A stretch of 5,431 nt of DNA, from assembly GCA_022717655.1 (NCBI GenBank), contig JAIIAN010000196.1:1-5431 (forward strand), read 5' to 3'. The notes beneath the pieces were generated by a model that searched no databases, was not told the origin of the DNA, and was given only the letters and a program-made list of their open reading frames with translations. Shown in pieces: positions 1 through 5,431 of this stretch. Source of the stretch: Bacillota bacterium (GTDB lineage: Bacteria > Bacillota > Clostridia > Lachnospirales > Lachnospiraceae). The position numbers and the translations under genes are program-made. Each line of letters opens with the position of its first letter. The first letter of the stretch is position 1.

Positions 1-732
1 CAGATTTTTTGCTTTTTCCATCCGAAATTCTACCAAATACTCCTGGGGCGAACATCCAATTGTTTTTTTAAACATATTCGTCAGATAACTGCGATTAATC
101 CCGATATATTCTGCCAGCTCATTAATCTTTATTTTTTCTCTGTAATGATGTTTTATATACTCCATTGCATGTTCTACATATACAGTCCCCGGATAGGTAT
201 GCTCCGGCATCGTTTTTGTATTAAATTTCTCATTGTCTTCTATTAATGTCGCCAGAAACAAATTCAAATACCCATTCCTACGCATCGATTCCTCCGTTGT
301 AAGTCGATGCACTTCAAGTATCTCATCCACATACGATTTTAAAAGTGCTGTACATTTTAAACTTCGAATTGATTTCTCTTTTGAAAATCCCGCATACTGC
401 ATTACTTTTTTTACTTTATAACCATACAGCCCAATCCATGCATAGGCCCATGGCTCTTTCTTATCCGCTTCATACCAGGCTTCTTCTTCTGGACAAAGTA
501 AAAAAGCATCGCCGGTTGTTAGATGAAATACTTCACCATTCTTTTCCAGATTCCCTTTTCCATTTGTAATAATATGAAGTACATAATAAGTCCTTTTATT
601 TGGTCCAAACCGATGTCCGGGATAACATCGCTCCCATCCACAATATCCAAGACTTAATTCTGCCGAATCAATCGGCAAATCCTCCAGACATTTATATCTC
701 CCCTCATTCGTATATGCCGTTACCTGTGTCAT
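1..732 (-). CDS. AraC-family transcriptional regulator, 3'-truncated by window edge (second of a tandem pair)
   Basis: This frame is open from an ATG at 732 to the window edge, giving 244 codons with no stop, so the C-terminus lies outside. The protein begins MTQVTAYTNEGRYKCLEDL. Residues about 20-165 form the cupin-like sugar-sensing domain (GPNKRTYYVLHI, then GDAFLLCPEEEAWYEADKKEPW). Residues about 187-244 are the first half of the AraC DNA-binding domain, with helix-turn-helix 1 in INELAEYIGINRSYLTNMFKK followed by GCSPQEYL. By alignment with its complete neighbour, roughly the last 59 residues, including helix-turn-helix 2, are missing. Hand alignment gives about 59% identity to that neighbour with a single one-residue gap, so the two arose by tandem duplication. 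The start is supported by an AGAGGAA site 7 nt upstream and by the matching N-terminus of the paralogue. Its role is probably sugar-responsive control of the alpha-galactoside operon; the ligand cannot be read from the sequence. The gene appears cut by the window, not broken. Confidence 0.93.
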   Translation of the reverse strand, partial: MTQVTAYTNEGRYKCLEDLPIDSAELSLGYCGWERCYPGHRFGPNKRTYYVLHIITNGKGNLEKNGEVFHLTTGDAFLLCPEEEAWYEADKKEPWAYAWIGLYGYKVKKVMQYAGFSKEKSIRSLKCTALLKSYVDEILEVHRLTTEESMRRNGYLNLFLATLIEDNEKFNTKTMPEHTYPGTVYVEHAMEYIKHHYREKIKINELAEYIGINRSYLTNMFKKTIGCSPQEYLVEFRMEKAKNL

Positions 733-739
733 ATCACAC

Positions 740-746
740 TTCCTCT
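740..746 (-). promoter_or_regulatory. Ribosome binding site of the second AraC-family gene
   Basis: On the minus strand AGAGGAA lies 7 nt before the ATG at 732, inside the 17-nt gap after the preceding regulator's stop codon. It fixes the start of the downstream regulator. The gap is too short for an independent promoter of its own, so the gene is probably read from the same transcript. Confidence 0.75.
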
Positions 747-749
747 TTT

Positions 750-1658
750 TTATAAATGTGATGCGATAAAGTCACCTTTTACAGTTCCCAATTGAAGTTC
801 TTCTTTTGCTTTTCGATATTCTTTTGGGCTCACTGTAAAATTCTGTTTAAATATCTTTGAAAATGCAAGCTGATCCTGATATCCAACTGCAGCTGCTACC
901 GCATTAATCGGCATATCTGTATTCTTTAGCAGATTTTTTGCTTTTTCCATTCTTAAATTCACCAAATATTCCTGTGGAGAACAGCCCACTGCCTTTTTAA
1001 AACTGCTCGTCAGATAACTACGGTTTACCCCAATGTAATCTGCCAGCTCATTAATTTTCACCTTTTCCTGATAATGATGTGAAATATATTCCATCGCATG
1101 ACGTACATAAACCACTCCGGGATAAGAGTGCTGCTGTGCTGCTGGTTCCGTCTTCTTATAATCTTCAATCAAGGCAGCAAAAAACAACATCAGATATCCA
1201 TTTCGTTTCAGCTCATCGGTGTAGGAAAGCTGATGTGCCGCCAAAATCCCATCCAGATACTGATTCAACTGTTCTTTACATTCTACATGCCTGATAGGAT
1301 TTCTCCTCGAAAATCCCGCATGTTCTGCATTTTCTTCTGCACGGTAACCGGTAAATCCAACCCACATATAGCACCAGGGGTCTTTCTTGTCTGCTTCATA
1401 CCAGGCTTCCACTTCCGGGGCAATGAAAAATGCATCGCCCTCTTTTAACTCATATTTATGTTTATTAATTTCAAGTATTCCTTTTCCGCTTCTCACAATA
1501 TGCAGTACATAAGAAGTCCGAAGATTCGGACCATACTTGTGTCCCGGATTGCAGTATTCCCAACCACAGTAAATCAGACACAAATCTGCTGAATCTTTTT
1601 GCAAATCTTCCAGGCAACGAAATCTGGCAGAATTGGTATATCCGGCTACGTGTTTCAT
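750..1658 (-). CDS. AraC-family transcriptional regulator (cupin sensor + double helix-turn-helix), complete
   Basis: This is a 302-residue cytoplasmic regulator, within the usual size range of AraC/XylS sugar regulators. Residues about 20-165 form an AraC-binding cupin domain; the segments GPNLRTSYVLHI and GDAFFIAPEVEAWYEAD are the beta-barrel core that senses the effector. The C-terminal domain covers about 187-283. Helix-turn-helix 1 is in INELADYIGVNRSYLTSSFKK (about 202-222). Helix-turn-helix 2 is in the segment 251-282, with the family signature GYQDQLAFSKIFKQ and SPKEYR. A short tail of about 20 residues follows. The gene starts 3 nt after the alpha-galactosidase stop, so it is co-transcribed and probably translationally coupled. 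The expected role is activation of this operon in response to an alpha-galactoside or its product, similar to MsmR or RafR; the ligand and the direction of control are inferred. No frameshift or missing motif was seen. Confidence 0.96.
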   Translation of the reverse strand: MKHVAGYTNSARFRCLEDLQKDSADLCLIYCGWEYCNPGHKYGPNLRTSYVLHIVRSGKGILEINKHKYELKEGDAFFIAPEVEAWYEADKKDPWCYMWVGFTGYRAEENAEHAGFSRRNPIRHVECKEQLNQYLDGILAAHQLSYTDELKRNGYLMLFFAALIEDYKKTEPAAQQHSYPGVVYVRHAMEYISHHYQEKVKINELADYIGVNRSYLTSSFKKAVGCSPQEYLVNLRMEKAKNLLKNTDMPINAVAAAVGYQDQLAFSKIFKQNFTVSPKEYRKAKEELQLGTVKGDFIASHL

Positions 1659-1671
1659 TCTTTACTCATCC
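1659..1671 (-). promoter_or_regulatory. Weak ribosome binding site and coupling junction between alpha-galactosidase and AraC gene
   Basis: The regulator's ATG at 1658 follows the alpha-galactosidase TAA (1664-1662) by only 3 nt. The best Shine-Dalgarno candidate is GGATGAG at 1671-1665, with a 6-nt spacer. It overlaps the last two sense codons of the enzyme gene. It is clearly weaker than the AAGGAG and AGGAGG sites of the upstream genes. This suggests that regulator synthesis depends on ribosomes finishing the enzyme gene and is kept below enzyme level. Confidence 0.55.
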
Positions 1672-3953
1672 ACTTTCTTTAAAGTATACAGAAGTGATGC
1701 AAAATCTCCGCCTTTTTTATTCAATTCTTCTCTGTCAATTGGAATTCCGGCGCTCATCAACTCATCACCATAAGCCTGATAGGTTTTTACACTGTCTTCC
1801 TCTGTTTTATGACCATAAGCTTCTGCAATTTTTGCATCATAAGAAGTAACCGGCGCCATATCGCAGCTCACTTCATATTTTGTATTGGCATCAAGTCCAT
1901 CCAGTTTTAAACGAAGCCAGGATGCATTGACTTTATTTAATCTCTGATAGAATGCAGCCACCGCCTGTGTTTTATCGCTGGAAACTACCATCCATGCAGT
2001 TTCATTTCCTTCAAACGGACTCAACAGACGATAGAAATCACCATCCATTTGAATTAACTCTCTGTGTTCTTTCATAAATGCAATCTGTTTCTTTACTGTC
2101 TCAATTTCGGCATCGCTAAGCAAATTTAAATCCAGCTCATAACCAAATGTTCCAAAATAGGCAACATTTGCCCTTGTCTCAATCGGAGTAATTCGATGCA
2201 TCTGATGATTTGGAACTGCTGAAACATGAGAGCCCATACTGACAATCGGATAGACATAAGAGGTTCCATACTGAATCTTTGTTCTTTCACTTGCATCGGT
2301 ATCGTCAGAGCACCAGGTCTGTGGAGCAAAGTATAACATTGCAGGATCGAATCTTGCTCCACCACTTGCACAGGACTCAAATAAAATATGCGGAAATTCT
2401 GTCGTCAGTCTGGTATATAAATCATAAACTCCAAGGATGTATTTATGCATCACTTTTCCCTGCTCACAAGGCGCACTTCCTTTGCTGTAAGGTTCAGACA
2501 TATAGCGGTTCATATCCCATTTAATATAAGAAATTGAAGATTCGCGGATTACTTTTGCAATCATCTCATAAATATAATCTACCACTTCTTTTCTTGAGAA
2601 GTCCAGTACATTTTGATGTCTCGCATGAGACTCAAAACGATTTGGTGCACTGATAATCCAGTCCGGATGTGCACGATATAAATCACTATCCTTGTTAACC
2701 ATTTCAAGCTCTACCCAAAGACCAAATTTTAATCCCAGTTCTTCTACTTTTTTAGAAAGCCCCGAAATACCATCCGGCAGTTTTTCCAAGTTTACATACC
2801 AGTCACCAAGACCTCTGTAATCATCATTTCTTGCACCAAACCAGCCATCATCAAGTACAAATAGTTCTACACCTGCTTCTTTTGCTTTTTTTGCAATTGT
2901 TAAAATCTTTTCTTCATTAAAATCAAAATAGGTTGCTTCCCAGTTATTTAATAAAATTGGGCGTGCCTTATCTCTCCATTCTCCATGCATCAGACGTTTT
3001 CTGTATAAACGGTGATAGGTCTGACTCATTTTATTTAATCCCTTATCACTGTAAACCATAACAACCTCCGGAGTCTGGAAGCTTTCTCCACTCTTTAATT
3101 CCCAGCTGAAATCTTCCGGATTAATTCCCATCATCACACGAGTCATATCAAAGGTAGAAACTTCAACCTGTCCTAAATAGTTACCGCTGTAAACCAGGCT
3201 GAATCCATAGACTTCTCCCTGACTTTCTGTCGTATGTGGACGTTTTAATGCAAAAAATGGATTATGCTCTGCGCCACAGCAGGTTCCATTTAAACTCTGA
3301 ATACTCTGGATTCCCATTTCCAGCTTTCTGTTTTTTACGTAACGCTCACGTGACCATCCACCGGAAAGCTGAACCATTTCATAATCCATATCCAAAAATT
3401 CCACACTGGCACTCATGGCACGTTCTAATACAATTTTTTCTTTCCCTTTATGTACAAACTTTGTATTTCTTGTAATAACCGGATACGCCTCATAAATGGT
3501 ATAAGACAAAATCAAATCAGTATCCATCACGTTATCATGCAGGGTGACTTCAAGAGTCTCTGCTTCCTCTTTCCCTTCTACATAAGTTGCCGGAAGTGGA
3601 AGGATTTCTTTTTTCCCTGAATAGATTTCATGACCTGCATATTTAAAATCAATAATACGGCTTCCATTTTCCTGTGCAATGGTCACTGCCGGACTTCTAT
3701 AGTCGCCGGTTCCATAACTTGGATATTCCTGTCTGGTATACTGCATGGATAACAGCCCCGGTTCCGGAATACAAACAGACATCTGAGAACGCATTGCTTC
3801 ATCATGGAAATAAGCAAAGTCTTCTTTGTCATGAATTTTCTTTCCATAATATAAATTTTCAAGCTGTCCATTTTCCATAATACGCATAATATAACTTACT
3901 TCATTATTGTAAAGATGAAAACATTTGCTTTGTTTGTGAAAAATAATTGCCAT
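1662..3953 (-). CDS. aga: Alpha-galactosidase, glycoside hydrolase family 36
   Basis: This enzyme hydrolyses terminal alpha-1,6-linked galactose from melibiose, raffinose and related oligosaccharides with retention of configuration. It has 763 residues, close to other bacterial tetramer-type GH36 enzymes (about 720-750). There is no signal peptide, so it acts in the cytoplasm on imported sugar. An N-terminal beta-sandwich domain (about 1-325) begins with MAIIFHKQSKCFHLYNNEVS, a typical family start. The (beta/alpha)8 barrel follows: RPILLNNWEATYFDF (331-345), LDDGWFG (367-373), GLWVELEMVN (411-420), KWDMNR (478-483) with D480 as the expected nucleophile, ESCASGGARFD (526-536), and WCSDDTDASER (547-557) with D550 as the probable acid/base. 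A C-terminal beta domain ends the protein. An AAGGAG site 9 nt upstream supports the start. The loop at 221-233 reads LNGTCCGAEHNPF, where many relatives have an SSHQ-type sequence before NPF. Sitting behind sugar permeases and ahead of AraC regulators, it is the catabolic enzyme of the operon. Confidence 0.97.
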   Translation of the reverse strand: MAIIFHKQSKCFHLYNNEVSYIMRIMENGQLENLYYGKKIHDKEDFAYFHDEAMRSQMSVCIPEPGLLSMQYTRQEYPSYGTGDYRSPAVTIAQENGSRIIDFKYAGHEIYSGKKEILPLPATYVEGKEEAETLEVTLHDNVMDTDLILSYTIYEAYPVITRNTKFVHKGKEKIVLERAMSASVEFLDMDYEMVQLSGGWSRERYVKNRKLEMGIQSIQSLNGTCCGAEHNPFFALKRPHTTESQGEVYGFSLVYSGNYLGQVEVSTFDMTRVMMGINPEDFSWELKSGESFQTPEVVMVYSDKGLNKMSQTYHRLYRKRLMHGEWRDKARPILLNNWEATYFDFNEEKILTIAKKAKEAGVELFVLDDGWFGARNDDYRGLGDWYVNLEKLPDGISGLSKKVEELGLKFGLWVELEMVNKDSDLYRAHPDWIISAPNRFESHARHQNVLDFSRKEVVDYIYEMIAKVIRESSISYIKWDMNRYMSEPYSKGSAPCEQGKVMHKYILGVYDLYTRLTTEFPHILFESCASGGARFDPAMLYFAPQTWCSDDTDASERTKIQYGTSYVYPIVSMGSHVSAVPNHQMHRITPIETRANVAYFGTFGYELDLNLLSDAEIETVKKQIAFMKEHRELIQMDGDFYRLLSPFEGNETAWMVVSSDKTQAVAAFYQRLNKVNASWLRLKLDGLDANTKYEVSCDMAPVTSYDAKIAEAYGHKTEEDSVKTYQAYGDELMSAGIPIDREELNKKGGDFASLLYTLKKVDE

Positions 3954-3962
3954 ATCTTTTTT

Positions 3963-3968
3963 CTCCTT
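3963..3968 (-). promoter_or_regulatory. Strong ribosome binding site of the alpha-galactosidase gene
   Basis: The minus strand carries AAGGAG 9 nt before the ATG at 3953, set in an A-rich, probably unstructured leader. It lies immediately downstream of the intergenic hairpin, so the hairpin does not enclose it. The site is strong enough for independent translation initiation of the enzyme. Confidence 0.8.
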
Positions 3969-3976
3969 TTTCTGAA

Positions 3977-4006
3977 AAGACCGACGTAGAACTCTACGCC
4001 GGTCTT
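3977..4006 (-). terminator. Intergenic hairpin between permease and alpha-galactosidase genes (terminator-like or processing/stabilising stem)
   Basis: On the minus strand the arm AAGACCGGCGTAGA pairs with TCTACGTCGGTCTT. The stem can reach 13-14 bp with one G-U pair and a very small loop. It begins 10 nt after the permease stop codon. The 3' arm runs into a short U tract (GGUCUUUUCAG) before the ribosome binding site of the next gene. Geometry fits an intrinsic terminator acting in the direction of transcription, but the U tract is short, so partial read-through is likely. An alternative is a stem that protects the 3' end of the transporter mRNA after cleavage. On the plus strand the stem is not followed by a U run, so it reads as a minus-strand element. 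Confidence 0.7.
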
Positions 4007-4016
4007 AAATTCATAA

Positions 4017-4859
4017 TTAAAGTTTTCCACCACTTGTTGCAATACCTTCGATAAACTGTTTCTGGAAAATCATATACAGCACAATCATCGGAATACATGC
4101 AATTAGAGAAGCCGCCATCAGTTCCGGGAACTTCGCAGCATACTGTCCCTGCATCTTTGCAAGTGCGGAAGAAAGTACCAGCATATCTTTGTCTGTATTT
4201 ACAATCATTGGCCACATCAAGTCTTTAAATGCGAATACCGCAGTAAAAATACCAAGTGCTACCATACTGGATCTGGTGAGTGGTGCCATGATATATAAGA
4301 ATGTCTGTCCGATGTTACAACCATCCAGACGTGCTGCCTCTTCCAAATCATTTGGAAGTCCCATATATCCCTGACGAAGCAGGAAGGTACCAAATGCAGT
4401 AACCAGACCTGGAAATACCAGACCGAAAATTGTATTTAACATTCCCATCTTACTTACCATAATATACTGAGGAGAGATGAAAATCTGTGCCGGAACCATC
4501 ATCTGCAATAATACCAAAGAGAAGCAAACGTCTCTTCCTTTAAAGTGAAGACGACCAAATGCATATCCTGCCATTGTTGCAGTTAAGACTGCACACAGTA
4601 CACGGAAGAAGATCATCAACAGTGTATTTTTATATAATATCAAAAAGTTCATATTTCGAATGACTTCTTTAAAGGAATCCGTTCTCCATACCTTCGGAAA
4701 AATTACAAACGGATCTACACTTGTTGCTTCTGTAACCGTTTTAAATGCGGTTAAAATCATCCATACAAAAGGTACAAGCATTGTAATGGATACAAGAATC
4801 AAAATTACATGGATCAAAACTTTTATAACGTTTTCTTTTGCTTTCATACTACTTTCCAT
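4017..4859 (-). CDS. msmG: Carbohydrate ABC transporter permease, MsmG-like (CUT1 family)
   Basis: This is an inner-membrane subunit of a binding-protein-dependent sugar importer. It is 280 residues long, the normal size for MsmG/MalG-type permeases. Six hydrophobic segments are visible at about 14-37, 79-104, 111-135, 141-163, 196-218 and 245-268. The cytoplasmic EAA loop, which docks to the ATPase, is EEAARLDGCNIGQTF (173-187) followed by IMAPL. The C-terminus QKQFIEGIATSGGKL is the characteristic end of this permease subfamily. The start at 4859 is preceded by AGGAGG with a 7-nt spacer; a second Met at residue 5 has no such support. It forms a heterodimer with the permease encoded 15 nt upstream. 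The adjacent alpha-galactosidase suggests raffinose/melibiose-type substrates, but the permease sequence alone does not prove specificity. The msmG symbol is used by family resemblance. Confidence 0.95.
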   Translation of the reverse strand: MESSMKAKENVIKVLIHVILILVSITMLVPFVWMILTAFKTVTEATSVDPFVIFPKVWRTDSFKEVIRNMNFLILYKNTLLMIFFRVLCAVLTATMAGYAFGRLHFKGRDVCFSLVLLQMMVPAQIFISPQYIMVSKMGMLNTIFGLVFPGLVTAFGTFLLRQGYMGLPNDLEEAARLDGCNIGQTFLYIMAPLTRSSMVALGIFTAVFAFKDLMWPMIVNTDKDMLVLSSALAKMQGQYAAKFPELMAASLIACIPMIVLYMIFQKQFIEGIATSGGKL

Positions 4860-4866
4860 ACTGCTT

Positions 4867-4872
4867 CCTCCT
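4867..4872 (-). promoter_or_regulatory. Strong ribosome binding site of the MsmG-like permease gene
   Basis: A perfect AGGAGG lies 7 nt before the ATG at 4859 on the minus strand, just after the TAG stop (4877-4875) of the upstream permease. It selects the first of two candidate in-frame Met codons (residues 1 and 5). Confidence 0.85.
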
Positions 4873-4874
4873 TC

Positions 4875-5431
4875 CTAGTTGTAGAATACCCATTTTTTCT
4901 GTGCAGTCATCTGAATCGCAGTGATAATCAAAGTAATCACTAAAAGCAGAATAACGATTGTAGAACCATAGCCTACATTCTTATTTATAAACGTATATTT
5001 ATAGAATAAGAATACTAAGGACTGTGTTTTGTCCAGTGCCGGGTTTGTTTTGTCCATAACCATGTAGATTAAGTCAAATACCTGCATCGCACCGATGATA
5101 CGAGTGATCATAACAAAGAAAATAGTTGGAGACAACAATGGGATTGTAATATTAAAGAAGCATCGGATTCCTGTAGCTCCGTCAATTGCCGCTGCTTCAT
5201 AATAATCATGCGGAATTTCCTGAAGTCCGGCAATAAATAATACCATGTTATAGCCAATAATTGACCAGATACCAATTACTGCAATTGAGAAAACTGCAAT
5301 CCTTGGGTCTGAAATCCATTTTGTATGTAAATGAAACAGATTGTTGATTAGACCAAAATCTGAGTTAAATAACCATCTCCATACCATGGCAACCGCTGCC
5401 GGAGCTGCAACCATCGGAAGAAAGATAATGG
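4875..5431 (-). CDS. msmF: Carbohydrate ABC transporter permease, MsmF-like (CUT1 family), 5' end outside window
   Basis: The reading frame is open to the right edge, with 184 complete codons before the TAG at 4877-4875. The ATG at 5414 is internal: the preceding codons read IIFLP and continue the typical membrane segment into MVAAPAAVAMVWRWLFN. Full-length members have about 290-300 residues, so about 110 N-terminal residues are missing. The first visible periplasm-proximal motif, WRWLFNSDFGLIN, is characteristic of MsmF/UgpA/MalF-type permeases. The EAA loop is YYEAAAIDGATGIRCFF (visible residues 76-92), followed by IPLLSP. Further hydrophobic segments lie around visible residues 45-68, 100-123 and 153-173. 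It pairs with the downstream MsmG-like permease to form the membrane channel of a sugar importer. The substrate-binding protein gene is expected further upstream, outside the window. Confidence 0.94.
   Translation of the reverse strand, partial: IIFLPMVAAPAAVAMVWRWLFNSDFGLINNLFHLHTKWISDPRIAVFSIAVIGIWSIIGYNMVLFIAGLQEIPHDYYEAAAIDGATGIRCFFNITIPLLSPTIFFVMITRIIGAMQVFDLIYMVMDKTNPALDKTQSLVFLFYKYTFINKNVGYGSTIVILLLVITLIITAIQMTAQKKWVFYN

Noticed and set aside
233..569. Two overlapping plus-strand open frames (233-421 and 345-569)
   Set aside because: Both are antisense to the second AraC gene, whose frame is confirmed along its visible length by similarity to the neighbouring paralogue.
1..732. The second AraC gene as a pseudogene
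   Set aside because: The frame is intact and conserved from its start to the window edge. The missing C-terminus is explained by the window boundary.
1098..1448. A 116-codon plus-strand open frame antisense to the first AraC gene
   Set aside because: It lies wholly within a well-supported minus-strand gene, has no recognisable domain and has a composition typical of antisense readings.
2126..2380. An 84-codon minus-strand open frame inside the alpha-galactosidase gene
   Set aside because: It is a shifted frame of the GH36 barrel region, which is conserved in the main frame. There is no sign of a frameshift.
4007..4050. A possible promoter for the alpha-galactosidase (TTGCAA followed by AT-rich sequence) at the end of the permease gene
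   Set aside because: The candidate -10 elements match poorly at a proper 17-nt spacing, and any transcript would run straight into the terminator-like hairpin.
4823..4836. A sequence resembling a catabolite-control (cre) site, AGAAAACGTTATAA on the minus strand
   Set aside because: It departs from the consensus at key outer positions and lies inside the start of the permease coding region, far from any identified promoter. A chance match is likely in AT-rich sequence.
5412..5414. The ATG at 5414 as the start of the MsmF-like permease
   Set aside because: The frame continues upstream to the window edge with residues that fit the family (IIFLP before the Met). A start here would remove the first membrane segments of the family, so it is an internal Met.

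Overview
The window is a stretch of a carbohydrate-utilisation operon, and every supported gene is on the minus strand. Base composition is AT-rich (roughly 40% GC by eye) and gene junctions are tight. Ribosome binding sites are mostly strong AGGAGG type. The gene content is CUT1 sugar permeases, a GH36 alpha-galactosidase and AraC regulators. Together these point to a low-GC Gram-positive, most plausibly a gut Clostridia/Lachnospiraceae member. That placement is inferred from style and gene content, not from a database match.

In transcription order (right to left) the layout is as follows. (1) 5431-4875 is the C-terminal part of a MsmF-type sugar ABC permease, cut by the window edge. (2) 4859-4017 is a complete MsmG-type permease, 15 nt downstream. 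(3) 4006-3977 is a strong hairpin with a short U tail in the 63-nt gap. (4) 3953-1662 is a complete GH36 alpha-galactosidase of 763 aa. (5) 1658-750 is a complete AraC-family regulator of 302 aa, starting 3 nt after the alpha-galactosidase stop. (6) 732-1 is a second AraC-family regulator, 17 nt further on and clearly paralogous to the first. It is cut by the window edge after 244 codons.

The likely logic is uptake of alpha-galactosides (raffinose, melibiose, stachyose or similar) by an ABC importer. The intracellular alpha-galactosidase then releases galactose, and the cupin-plus-HTH regulators control the operon in response to a sugar. The substrate-binding protein and the main promoter are expected upstream of position 5431, outside the window. 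No ATPase gene is visible. In related Gram-positive systems a shared MsmK-type ATPase encoded elsewhere often serves such permeases.

This is a recognisable type of operon rather than a new kind of system. The points most worth a second look are the tandem AraC pair (conserved DNA-binding half, diverged sensor half), the hairpin between the transporter and enzyme genes, and an altered otherwise conserved loop in the alpha-galactosidase. There is no gene-free stretch longer than 63 nt, and no RNA gene, mobile element or CRISPR array was seen.
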